Shown one piece after another: positions 23,101-34,200 of a DNA stretch of 64,000 nucleotides. Where the stretch lies: positions 33,146,726 through 33,210,725 of the forward strand of contig NC_092702.1 of NCBI RefSeq assembly GCF_964275005.1. The letters are read 5' to 3'. The stretch's first letter is position 1; every line of letters starts with the position of its first letter. The notes under the pieces are model-generated. The model was not told where the DNA came from. It did not search any database and saw nothing but the letters and a program-made list of their open reading frames with translations. The position numbers and the translations under genes are program-made. The stretch is from Diadema setosum (Eukaryota > Echinodermata > Echinoidea > Diadematoida > Diadematidae).

Positions 23101-26100
23101 AAGATCGACTTATGCGAGTTTAACTGTATATCTTGTTTTAATTGAGATATTCCAAAGTAATCAACTCACAGAGTATTGCATCCTGTAACACAAATATCAT
23201 ATGCGCTTGTCTATCGTCTTTTAGATCGGATGGGACAATTGCTTACTTGTCTCTTCAAGAGGAATAATACTTCCATACATCAATGTGGTTCTTGATTGCA
23301 AAGTCAGTGACTTGTGAAATTACTGAACGTGTACAAGTCTGAATTGGCAAGGAATTACATCCACGAAATATGTGGCATATATTACGCATCAGAGTTGAGT
23401 TTAAGAAATATATTACCTATCCTTGGACTGAGGTATACCCATATTTATCTAGTTTTTCCCTCTCTCTCTCTCCTTACCCCCCCCCCCCCTTTTCATGCAG
23501 TCAACCTATTAAGGAGGCATGGGATAAGAGGAAATCTGTCAATGCTAATATGCTGGCGATGGGCCTGTCATCCAATCCCAACAAGACTCTACGCATCCCA
23601 ACAGCTCAGGTTTGTTTGTCACAATTTTTTGTTTGTTCACTTGATCTTGATCTTGATCTTGATGTCGTTAATGTACAAACGCCTGGTGTGGCTATCCCTG
23701 ACATTTAGGTAGCAATGCAAAAATCGGAGGCATATCTTACACAAGCTTAATTTTCAAGGTCTTTAAACACATTCAAATTCAATACTGCTACGCTTTGATT
23801 AATATGTTTGTTGGCAGTACTTGGCACAGTCCTATGGCATCAGTAGTGTCAATGCCTCCCCACCCCTCTTGTTTTGAAAAAGAAGAAGAAGACAAAAAAA
23901 GAAGACAAATGGTGATATGGTGATATGCTTGATATGAAATACAGTTTGATACCCATGTATGGATCTCACTGAAAAGCAACATGATATAATCATATTGCTG
24001 TCTTGAATGTCACAAATTATAGATTTGCAAATATGTTCTGCAAACTCGGTCACATTATCACCGAGCAATGTGTACCAGCAACCTTTAAAACAGACTGATG
24101 TTCATTTCATATTTGGTACTTTGGCAACTTGAAATATGAAAGCTAGTGTGCGTTCATATCCAGCAGCCTCAAGGGGTCAAGGAGGCATTTAGTTTTCAGG
24201 GTTTCAATATTTCGATACTTTTAGCCCAAAGCCTGTACGTCAATTAAACTACAAAGAAAACAAACGGGGAAAAAAAAGCTCTTCCAGTCTAATTTTGTAT
24301 GCAAATTAAAGACAACAGTCGTCACTACTTTTGTGCAAGCAGGCTAATGCAAGCTGATGGTCCATTTTTGTCTTTTCAAAAGTACCGGTATCATTCTCAG
24401 AAGTGACTTAGTTGTAGTTATGAATGTCTTGTATACTCTTGTATGGCATTGTTTATATTTCTGCAAAATTTCAAAACTATCATTTAATGATTTCCTCCAT
24501 CAATTCTTTAGTCTGTCTTCTCAGTCTATACAGTAAGTCTTTTTTATTTGATAATCATGTTCTATTTCTCATCATAATTATTTTTGTATCCCTGAAATTG
24601 CTGCCAATACAGGAGCGAATGAAACCAGCTTTGACAGAGGCTATGGATGTTGGTGATAAGCCAGGGCCAGCAGAAAAACAGTTTGTAGCTGAAGGTATGG
24701 CAAATCTTATGATTTAATATAAGTCCTCATTAAATAGTGAAACACTAGTACAATTGGCGCACGGACATTCTGCTTTCTATGCAAGTGCACTATATCTGCA
24801 AGAGTACCCTGAAATGTCTCATGTTTGTTTTGTCTCTTTTTTACCATTGTCAGAAAAAAGGACGATTTATATTTTCCATGAAATGTTCTAGCTCACCAAT
24901 CAAATGATGATAAAATTGCCTGATCAGGAAAACTCTCATGAGATTTTGATTGTGATCGTTCTGAACCCATGTAGAATGTGAGCTTTTGAGTAAGTCTTTA
25001 GCAGTAGAGACTGTGTTTATTCAGTATTGTTGAGTATCCTGGCCTAAGTGTGTGTTATTTTGAAATGAAATAAAAAAGAGTAGATGTTTCACATTGAATG
25101 ATAGTGTTGTCGTTGTTGTTGCAATCTTCAAGTAAAGACTTAAGAGTGAAGGAGTTGCAGTTGCTAAATTATTTATGACAAAGATGATTTTCGGAAAAAG
25201 CACATGTTTAGTCTATTAAAACAATTGTTTTGTGATAACATCACCTTTTATAATGTAAATGTCTATGTGGTTGCAACCAATGTGCCTGTTTCATTCCATT
25301 ATGTAAAACTCTAACATTCCATAATTTCTTATTATGTATTCAATTCGGATTTTAAATGTGTACTTGTATGTTTGCTTGGTTTTGCTCTTTGTATTTTGTA
25401 CTTCAGTGAGTGTTAACATGGAGTAGAGTACTACTTTTTTATGGCTGCTTTGTAGGTAGAAAGGGTTCCTTATTTTCTCAGTGTTCCTTGTTGATACTTT
25501 AACCATCTTTGACTGATGATGTATGGTTTATTGTGCAGAATTGCAATCGATCGCCGATCAGCCAACAAAGAAGCGTGAGAGGATATCAGAGCCGATGGCC
25601 AATTATTGCATCTACATGATGGAAAAGTATGAAAAAGATTACAAGGTGAGTCCCTTGTCTAACAAGCTGCATGCGTACTAATTTTTTTATTGAATTGCTT
25701 TTGTTGTTTGTTCCTCTTCATGTTGTAGGAGACTTTGAAGGCATTTAGACTAGATATTATCTTTTCTAAAGAAGGCAGTGTGGAGCTATTTGTGATCTGT
25801 AGCTTTCATAAGAACCCATCCCCTTTTGTTTCTTTGTTCTTATCTGTATGAGATTGTCCAAGAAATTATGCCAAATTGTGTATCATATTGGCAACTCATA
25901 GAATAAACCTAATTGTGCTTCAAGAGCTCATCATGTGTTTTGTTTTGTTTTTTTCAGCTTGAGGCTGTTAATCTTAATCGTCATTAGTTTTCAGTCGCAT
26001 AATTGTTAGTCTATGTTAGTGTGTTGCAGGTTGAAGTAACCGATGACAGTATTCTGATATATTGCAGTCAGGATGATATCTGATTGTTATAACGGATGCA

Positions 26101-26857
26101 CAGGATTCATACAGGAAATGGAGGGTGAAAGCAATCGCGTACCACACTTGTTTGATATTATCATGCTCTGTACATGAGAATTCATTGTAACCCTAAAAAA
26201 GAAAGTAATTGTGAAAGGAATTGATTTTGAATGAAACAGAAATTTTGGAGCTAAGTAGATTGGTGTTGTTTGAAGGTTTGCCTGGTGAAGTAAATGAGGA
26301 AAATGGGTTTGCAGTAACATCATGAGTAAAAAAGAAAAAAAAAATCATTATCATAGAGTAGAGACATGATGAAATCACAGTGTTGTGGTATAGCATGGGT
26401 TGGAACCAGGTGTGCGCATTATCACTCGAGCCATGTGAGGTTGTATAGAACCAGTTTCTGTAGAAATAAATGGCCATTGCATCACACTTTGGTACTGTAT
26501 TCTAATGTGTGAGAAAATTTTGAGCTTTATGAATATAATTATATGCTTGCAATCAAAATGTCATTATCTTTGTCTTGTGTGCACCTTATCTTGGCAGAAG
26601 TTTTTACTGATACGCAACTTTTGTATGACAAGTATTATTCAAAGCATCTTTTCTCTTTTCCCCTTTCATCTTTGGTACTCCTTGCTACTATTTCCTAGGC
26701 CATGGCACGCGATGCAAAAAACTACTACCAAGACACGCCCAAACAGATCAAGAAGAAGATCGAGTGGTTCAAGAGCTGCAAAGTGCAGTACAAGCAGTAC
26801 CTGGCCAAGAAAAAGGGTAAAACAGACACAACTGATGGTGACGTCACGATGAGTTGA
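17101..26857 (+). CDS. NOP16: Nucleolar protein 16 (60S ribosome biogenesis factor)
   Basis: Nucleolar protein of pre-60S assembly. Five coding exons: 17101-17201, 23501-23609, 24613-24694, 25539-25645 and 26699-26857 (stop TGA). All have GT-AG junctions and phases that join without conflict, giving 185 aa (human 178). Human-like landmarks: basic N-terminus MAKTKAARQRRKFNYNANRR with KFNYNANRRKL (human KFGYSVNRKRL); IEC at 32-34; AWDKRKSV and LAMGLSSNPN at about 40-61; and the most conserved block, YMMEKYEKDYKAMARDAKNY, then YQDTPKQI, at about 124-150. The C-terminus is Lys-rich and ends TMS. The first intron (6.3 kb) holds several repeats, including elements at 17286-18059, 21371-21901 and 22187-23126. 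Exon 2 follows a long pyrimidine tract. It is head-to-head with HIGD2A and tail-to-tail with the THEG-repeat gene. Confidence 0.96.
17286..18059. mobile_element. TTA-flanked inverted-repeat element in NOP16 intron 1
   Basis: GGGAGTTTTCGATT at 17286 and AATCGAAAAGTCCC ending at 18059 are inverted repeats. TTA lies directly before the left one and two bases after the right one. Both sub-terminal zones are CpG-rich (ACGTGCCGCCGAGCG near 17318; GGTGACGCC and ACTACGTCA near 18008-18030). TTA and a GGG start recall PIF/Harbinger elements. No transposase frame. Confidence 0.6.
18396..18440. repeat. T/G/A homopolymer run
   Basis: A T-rich run, then nine or more G, then a long A run, within NOP16 intron 1. 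It resembles the A-rich and G-rich ends of several dispersed repeats in this window (compare 16040-16170 and 61690-61770). Confidence 0.6.
19050..19380. repeat. Degenerate minisatellite with telomere-like CCCTAA tracts
   Basis: Units of about 25-30 bp built on CACCCTAGGACACCGGGGTC alternate with runs of CCCTGACCCTAACCCTAA. The array ends in a short CCCTAA run near 19355-19373. It looks like a tandem array partly grown out of a telomere-type repeat. Located in NOP16 intron 1. Confidence 0.8.
19977..20126. mobile_element. MITE, word family GTTATAAC / GGGACCGGCAGTTTTCTT (copy 1)
   Basis: Contains CACGGGACCGGCAGTTTTCTT on the left and GTTATAACAGCG and GAGTGCACTGTA on the right. These features are shared with 32202-32387 and 34401-34571. 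The left terminal repeat is eroded. Confidence 0.55.
20275..20825. repeat. Long imperfect inverted repeat (arms about 110 bp)
   Basis: The left arm (about 20280-20400) runs from TTGAGTAAAAGCAGCAAA to GTGCTGTCATCGCTGGA. The right arm (about 20714-20822) is its complement, from TCCAGCGATGACAGCAC to TTTGCTGCTTTCTCTCAA. The arms pair along most of their length with scattered mismatches around an AT-rich 310-bp loop. Probably a foldback-type MITE; its outer limits are uncertain. Confidence 0.7.
20858..20950. mobile_element. About 90-bp TTAA MITE, family B copy 1
   Basis: TTAA then CCCATTGAGGACAGACTG at the left, and CGTCCTCAACAGG then TCAA at the right. Interior CCCATAGACACCTGCCCGA and TACTCGG. 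The second copy, 43329-43425, has the same interior and intact TTAA on both sides. Confidence 0.7.
21371..21901. mobile_element. Pogo-like element, word CTATAGCGGCCAC, copy 1
   Basis: TA-flanked (21369-21370, 21902-21903). The left end is CAATCAAACCTGCCTTAGCGG and the right end GCTATAGACAGGTTTGACTG. The word CTGTCTATAGCGGCCAC recurs near both ends in either orientation, with variants TAACGGCC and TAACGCGGCC. A second copy at 35213-35760 aligns over its whole length. Non-coding. Left-end erosion (CAAT for CAGT) suggests an older insertion than copy 2. Confidence 0.8.
22187..23126. mobile_element. Pogo-like element, word CTAAGTCGATG, 940 bp
   Basis: TA at 22185-22186 and 23127-23128. The ends CAGTTAAACTCGCCTAAGTC and GACTTATGCGAGTTTAACTG are inverted repeats. 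The sub-terminal word (G)CCTAAGTCGATGA / AAGTCGAATA recurs several times near each end; the middle (22500-23000) is CpG-rich. The terminus resembles the pogo/Tigger style (CAGT..A..TCGC..A). No transposase frame was recognised, so it is probably non-autonomous. NOP16 intron 1. Confidence 0.75.
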
Positions 26858-28561
26858 CCCACAACACAACAAATTTTGCAGGACGATTGTGACTGACAAT
26901 ATACTGAGGTCAGGGTTATCAAGTGAGATTGTGGGAGTCACCAGATGAGACGTTATCTCCGGGGTGTACCATTTCATTCTGGGGATGATACTCCACTCAC
27001 ATCAAGGAGACAGTGTTTTTGATTTTTTTCTTCTTCTTCTTCTTTTGGTGATCCTGGATGACTGTGACGAGTGTTAGTGAATGTGACCTTCAGGCTCCTA
27101 TCCATGGAGGTGCTGTGTTCTGGGAGACACTGCTGAAGGAGATGAGGCTCACTGAACTTTGACCCTTACAAGTTGACATTGCAGAGGAGTCCTGTGTTCT
27201 GCTGCATCTCCTAATGAGGCTCTTGAGTCTTTGACACTACTGGCCTCAACAGGTACCACTCTCAGCTCACATTAGAAACAAAGATCTCATCTGTCTGTGA
27301 TTTTAAAATATCGAAAGTACACTATACATCCTTCTAAGGATACGGACCAGGAATTTGCACCCATGCTTCCTATTTACATTGCTCCCTAATTTCTGTCCTT
27401 TGCAACAGAGTGATATACATATGATATATTTCATAGACAAGGTTCAAAATTCTTCCATGTGTTTGCTTGAATTGTGGTAGTATTTCCCCAATTCAAATGA
27501 AACTCTGTGAAGTTTAGAAAGTTATGATTGACGTAAAGTTGCCTCACCCTTTACAATTTACGTGACCGAATGGGTTGGTGTTTCCCAAACTCATCGGAAA
27601 ATTTTTGTTGCAGCACATTTTTTCTGTTCCATTTGACAGTTCAGTGAATCTACGCCAATCATGTATCAGGAATGTATGTTTGTAGAACAAGACCTCACAA
27701 GACGCAATTCCTGTTTTGCCAGAGACTTCAGAAATGCTGTTTAACTATCCTGTGTTAGTGTCTGTGGTAGTAGGGCTAAATGTGTCATTCACAGTGAACA
27801 GTGAAGTATTGCAAGATGGTTTACATTTCTGTAATAAGCATTTTGATGATTCAAGGCTACGGAGCAGTCTCCATTTTTTTAATCAGCACAGAACACTTTC
27901 TTAACAAAAATGTCTTTTTGTATCTATGGTCAAGATGGATGGTACAAATGGTTGATTAATGCCACTTGACAAATATCAATTTATTTTCAGAATACAAGAA
28001 CCCCCTTTCAGAATTTTAGAAAAACTTTCTTTGCTGGATTTTAATTATGTACTTGTTTGATATGTTGTCCTCAAAAAGGTAACATCATACAAAACGCATG
28101 TATATGAGTGCTATTAAAGCAACTGATGTCAGTGTTGAATCTGGGTTTGACAAATGTGTCTGTGTGATAAAATACAGCAAGTATATTTTTTTCCCAAAAA
28201 TAAAGGAATATTAGTGGTAAACGGCCGTGTTTGAACGCTACAAAGCGAACTGAACCAAACCAAACAATACCATATTGTGCCGTACCATGCCAGATTGGAG
28301 CATTCAAACACACTGTGGAGAGAGCATACTTGATGAATTATTGCACCTGGCACGCTTACACTACATACAGGCGTCCTGAATAAAGAGAATCAACTCTTTG
28401 CATTAGAACATAGTATGTGTTGCAGGCATTCTTCTTATGCCAATTTTTGGTACAGTATAGTCCAGTTTTGGAGCACATTGGGAAATGGTCCACTTTTGGC
28501 TTGGTATGGTACGATACGATACACTGTTGGGAGTTTTTCGAGCGCTCATGAGGGTATGGTA

Positions 28562-28774
28562 TACTGTAAAAGTGGATATTTTCGCGCGAGTGATTTTTCG
28601 CGTGCAGCGGGATAAGATGGATTTTGTGTGTTTTTAATTCCACGAAATCAGGACATTAACTACTCGAACATATGGCATACAAAAATATTTACATGCTTTT
28701 ATTTTCACGCTAGAGTCTGGTTGAGCAAAATGCGCGAAAATTTCCACACCGCGAAAGTTTCCACTTTTACAGTA
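28562..28774. mobile_element. CGCG-rich MITE, second copy with both ends
   Basis: TACTGTAAAAGTGGATATTTT at the left and TTTCCACTTTTACAGTA at the right, TA at both tips. The interior has TTTTCGCGTG, AATTCCACGAAATCAGGACAT and GCGCGAAAATTTCC, parallel to 16510-16677. Confidence 0.85.
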
Positions 28775-28848
28775 GTACAGTGTGCTTTAAGAGAGCACTC
28801 AAACGCATTCAAAGTTTCAAAACTTGTGTAGAAAATGAATAGTGTAAC

Positions 28849-28849
<1 letters not shown>

Positions 28850-28883
<34 letters not shown>
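28850..28883. repeat. (GT)n microsatellite
   Basis: About 17 uninterrupted GT units. Confidence 0.95.
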
Positions 28884-28884
<1 letters not shown>

Positions 28885-29535
28885 GCTCGAGTAATGATAG
28901 GTTTAAATACATAGTCACATGACATTGTTACGAAGGAGTTAGCTGCTGTCATCTAGACCGAATCTTCATATGCACATTATTTGGGAGAGGGTTGCTATGT
29001 ACTATATCAATGCATCAACATTTAAAGCAATAATAAACAACTGTCTCTTTAGACTTGCTGTAGTGAAGAATTAAAGCAAAGAAACATTGGTACAATGACT
29101 GCCATTATTCAAAGTTTTTGACATTCAGTGAAAAGTTTTATTGCTTTCAGTGAAAATTAACATGCAATTAATATCATAACATATAATTCAGTAGTGTGAT
29201 ATGCAGCTAACACGACACATATAATTGATATACAAGAGATGTGACACAGGTAACAATATCTGTACAAGGCATCTGCATAATTCTTCTGAAATGAAGTGTA
29301 CAAATACAATCAATATCCTCACATGTTGCATCATTGATTTCTTGTGCAAATTTTGCATGGCACGAGGCAGCAGAAGAAATTCTCCCAGTGCTAGACATAT
29401 TCATTATCAACGCATCTCACCCTTTTGGGCAAATTCTTGAAATCTGAGCGCGTCATTATCATATTCCTCACAATAACTGCACAACAAAGCCATAGTAAAA
29501 TGACGAATAAGGAATGTGTTGATTGTCAGCAAGTG

Positions 29536-29654
29536 CAAGCCAATTCTATATTCACTTGCTGACCAAATGATAATTCACTCTTAAATAAAGTTTCAAGTGA
29601 ATTCTATATTCACTTGCAGACAAAATGATCATTAACTCTTAAATAAAGTTTCAG
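29536..29654. repeat. 58-bp tandem duplication
   Basis: ATTCTATATTCACTTGC begins at 29543 and 29601, and both units end CTCTTAAATAAAGTTTCA. Each unit carries an AATAAA hexamer on the plus strand. Confidence 0.85.
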
Positions 29655-31248
29655 TGCACAGTTTTATAGGTTATTTCTCTTTTCAGAAACGTGTCAGCAT
29701 GTACAGGGAGCTTTTCTATCTTTTTCCATTATTTCTAAAATGAATAAATAACATCTATATTAAGAAAAGAGCATGCACTGGACTCGAAAATGATTTCATG
29801 AAATGTGTTGTGTTGGACTATTGTGATTCTAAGGCAAAAGAAAAAAAAAATCTAATGTGATTTTAAAATAGCAATACCAAGATATGAATTTTACATGTTT
29901 TACTTTCTAAGCTTCCATAAAATATGAAAGTGAAGACTCGAGGAGGGGGGGGGGGGGGGGGGGGGTCAAGATTTTTCTGATATTAATAGGTGGGAGAGGG
30001 GGATTCCTGATAATGTACAGCTGCTTGACCTTCATTACAAACAAGTGACCATCCATTTGAATCAGGGAGGTGGGAAGAGATCTCGCTTCTTTCTGAGGTA
30101 GAGTGCATCACAACTTCTGACAAGTGATGTTTAATCATACTAGCATCACGTCTTCAATCTCAGGCAAACCACCTCATCACTATCTTGCACACAACATTTC
30201 AGGCAAGGCAAAGAAAAAGAATTTCAGAATTTTACATTCATTAAAGAAGACACAAGCCCTTCTACCATTTTTTCAAGCATATAAAGAGATTTAACTCAGT
30301 GTGAAAATTAAATGAAACTGGCACCATAAATGCTGCAACCACATGAAATTAAAGTAGTGCCTCAAGATACAAAATAAATGCACATTTTGGTGTTTTGGAC
30401 GGAATATAAACAAGTACATGAATTGCAACTTATAAAGGCGTAATAACTGACCAACCGTGAAACCAGCCACTCATAAAAAACTCCCATGCTATCTGCCTAT
30501 TTACACCTAGACACATGGAGTTACACATGTAATAAACAAAATACTTAACATTAGAATTGCTGGCTAACCAGCCAAAGCACACAGTAACTGAAAACCTTGA
30601 GAAGTGGATGGAAATTGATTACCGGTAGGATGAATTTAGCCACAGTTGACACAGTCTACTTCTCTTCAATGCGTAGCAAATACATTTAATCAAGATTAAT
30701 CAGCAACTTTTCATAAGCTTTCATAAGCTCTACTACTTGCTCATGGAAAAAGGGTCATGCTCTCAGTTTGAGTACTCGATGGTACGATTGCTATTCTCCT
30801 GGCAAATTCACTCATCGAAAGCTTCTCAGCTTGCCTGTATGTGGAAAGTCCTCTTCTTCAACATCAGTAAGATTTAATATCAAAAGTAAGTTAAGTTTTC
30901 AAGTTTACATACTTGGCTACTGATAGCTAGCTTCTATGCATATATGAATATTTCTGAATAGTAATAAGCCTGTGGTTGCTATACTGATTTGGTTATGTGA
31001 AGCAATACTGATGAAGGATTTTTAAGATACAGGCACATGACTTGAATGCAATTGACTTCTAAGTTCATGATTATTGTGAAATATATCTGTTATTTCAATC
31101 GCCGTGTTAAGATAGTATTGCATATGCATTTTTGAAAATCTCTAATATCTGTAAGTTAGAGCAGTTGAGGTTGTGAGGCATAATAATGCAGAAATACCAC
31201 AATACGGCCAAATAATGAGTTCTTGTGCCTAGTTGCCACTGTGCTGGA

Positions 31249-34200
31249 TTATCGTGTAAGTGGCTGTGCAAGTTCTTCGATCCTTGCAGGGCAGCGAGCC
31301 TTCTTAGCAGCCTCACTGACGATGAAAGCGTCTGGATTAAATTGCACATGATCCATGGTCGCACGCATGATGGGCATGGAGAGCTCATTGGTCCGTGATG
31401 TGGCCGCGGCCCGCCGCGCTGCACGAGTGATTGACCACTGGACTGGGCGGTCTGCCTGGTATCCGTCAGCAACGTTCTTGGGCTTGGCGAGCTCCAGCTG
31501 GCGCGGTGATGCGTTTGCAGACTTAGCCACATCAGACACCTGCCATTTACATTGTAGGAGATGGAAGACATATGACCAAACAAAGTGGAGAAGAGGACCT
31601 AGATACTATGTATTTTCTATTAAAGGAAAGTGTCTTACTAGTCATTGTAAAACAGTGGGCTCTTGTTATGTGACCCAGTGAGAAAATTAATGCTCATGAA
31701 AACAATTTTTTTTTTTTTTTTGCTCCAAATAGTTCCAAGTTCCTTCACTGCTTTATAAACTCTGATATAATAGAAAAAATAATAAAATTGCAGAGTAAGT
31801 TCACTAGTCCTATGGAGTTAATTATGATGAGAGTCTACCACTAAAGAAGCCCACATACGAGGAAATATCTTGGACAGTATGACTACATTCTGAATACTAT
31901 CAACAGAGTCTAAGCTGAAACTAGGAGATTCAAACTTTTTGGTAGATTCTCTTCATATTGTACACTTTATAAACTAGTAAAGAGACAACTGTCACTGAGC
32001 ATGAAAAGATTTAAGGATTGAGACAAAGTTGCAGCTCCAGTATACCTAAAAAACAAACAAACTCTACCAACTGAATCAGTGTGCTCTGACTTTGAAAAAG
32101 ATTCTTTCAAGTTACCTATGCATCATATAAAACATGCACATTTTTTAATGTTTTCTCCTTCCTACATTAGTGAACTTTAGATCTGCGACCCAAATGCTAA
32201 ACAGTGGACTCCCGTTGTAACTAAGTCCTCGGGACCGGCAGTTTTCTTTCATTGTATCGAAATTTTGTTATAATCAAACAAATAAACAATAGATATACAT
32301 AGTGTGGGTAATGTTGCGGCCTGACTTTTTATTTCGTTGTAATCGGAATTTCCTTTTAACAATGTTCATTATAACGGGAGTGCACTGCATGTTAAAGATA
32401 TGATGCTAATTTGGCAAAAAATGGTGTTCTGCACTTTTGTGAGACAGCTGTTTCCATAGTCCAACCCAAGAGGCTGCATTGTCTTAATTACAATCGCGTT
32501 GCAGATCTAAAGCTCAGTGCTGATGATTTTGCACTTCCCTCAAAAAGTTCTGAACTTACCGGCCATTTAGGTTCTCTGAATGGTCCATCGGGCCTGCTCT
32601 TGGGGCGGGACAGCTGTTCTATCCTTGAGGATGCCCTGGCAGCCTTTGCAGTCGGTGAAACAATAGATTGGACCTGGAAGGGAAAAGAGAAACAAGAGAG
32701 TCCATACTTGACAGGAATGCTCTTAAACATTTTGTATCATATGATATATCAAAGTACTGCAAAACCAGAAATTTTCGCATGGATTTAAAACTCTTGCAAA
32801 TGTCACTAGGAGCCAAGATTCACGAAAGTGAAATGCATGCGAAAGTGTTCTTCTAAACACAATTCATTGAATCCAGTCGCCAATTCACGAAAAGTTTTTT
32901 GTGCTGCAAAAAATAAGGATGTAGGCTTGAATTCGCCAAAGTTCCAAGCCATGAATGTTTGTGGTTTTACAGTTCATGCCAAATGAGTAATGATGTATAG
33001 AGGAGTGGGAATGATCTGTGAGCTTAATTCGCTGATGATATACGTCAGTGTCAATACATACTTCAAATGGCTGTTTTAAAGAGCTAGAATGTATGGCATA
33101 TTTGTGAACAGGTTTGTGCCAATGTAAATGATCTTTTCCAAACATTAATCGCCTTAATTGTTACAAATGGATGTGGGGCAAGTTCTACGATTCTCACCTG
33201 TCGTGGAACGGCGTAGTCCCTATGAGGTGTCTTGGCCCGGGCAAGGTATTCTAGCCGCTCCCTGTCCAGTGCTTTCTTAGCAGGCTCACTGACATACCAG
33301 ATGGGAGATTCCCGGCCGCAGCTGAAAGCATGGCGTGGTCTAGAGGTGGGCAAAAATTAGATGGGTTTCAGATGAAGCTTGTGAAGCCAAAGGTACTTCA
33401 TAAAATCATTCCTTATGTCAGAGATAATAGCAACTCGCCAAATTTCGCCAGCATTCAAGAAGACCATGCATAAAAAGAGCCATTCTGGAGCCATCTTTTC
33501 TTGTGTTTCTTTGCTGTATTTCAAACATTGTGAAGAGTCCAGTGAAAAAAATCAGAAACGTGCAACTATTATGTTTCCTGTATTTTGATCTCCATCAATA
33601 TGTATTAGTATCAGTGACGTATTAAAAGCCAGCAACACTGACTTGACTAACACATGCTAAAATTTATCATTGGAATTGAGGGTAAACTGTTTCACTTTTA
33701 CGGCACTGTTGGTTCTAAAATGCTGTCAACATAGGTGATAATAGCACTGGCACAATGCATATATATCAGTTCAGTTGCATGCTAAATCTTGAGGGATATG
33801 ATAACTGTTCTTGTCCAAACTTACCTGTCTTCCATAAAAGTAGCTGGCAGCCTCTTCTGGTTGGACAAGTAATCTAAGCGTTCAGTCGGAGATGTTTTCA
33901 TGGCTAGGGGGCTCACTTCCCATATCACAGAGTTACGACCGCAGCTGAACACATGGATACGTCTGACGGAGGATGGAGAGATGGACATATGAGGTGCTAA
34001 TCAGTGAAACTGTCGTCTGAATTTCTATGATAGATCATAACACACTAGTAGAAACAAAGTATGCATCACCATGTAGATGCGTTGTGCTACAAACATATGG
34101 GGTACGTTAATCAAATCTACGTCATTTTGTTCACATTATTTTCACACCAGGTGTCCTTGACAGTGACCAACAAAACTCCTGTGTTCTCGAACTTATTTAG

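Larger units (their letters stand above)
26858..31248. other. NOP16 / THEG-repeat gene convergent intergenic region
   Basis: No gene found. The left part is probably NOP16 3' UTR; AATAAA occurs at 28199-28204 and 28379-28384. On the minus strand AATAAA (plus TTTATT) at 29137-29142 could end the THEG-repeat gene. The region holds a MITE (28562-28774), a (GT)n run (28850-28883), a tandem duplication (29536-29654) and a G homopolymer (29942-29966). Confidence 0.4.

Noticed and set aside
23639-23664. (TTGATC)n run after NOP16 exon 2
   Set aside because: Short simple repeat directly in the intron, no evident role.
26505-26852. Plus-strand frame over the last NOP16 exon
   Set aside because: Wrong frame; the splice-consistent NOP16 frame runs 26699-26857.
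31107-31583. 158-codon minus-strand frame
   Set aside because: It overlaps the last exon of the THEG-repeat gene in another frame; the THEG repeats are read only in the frame ending at 31249.
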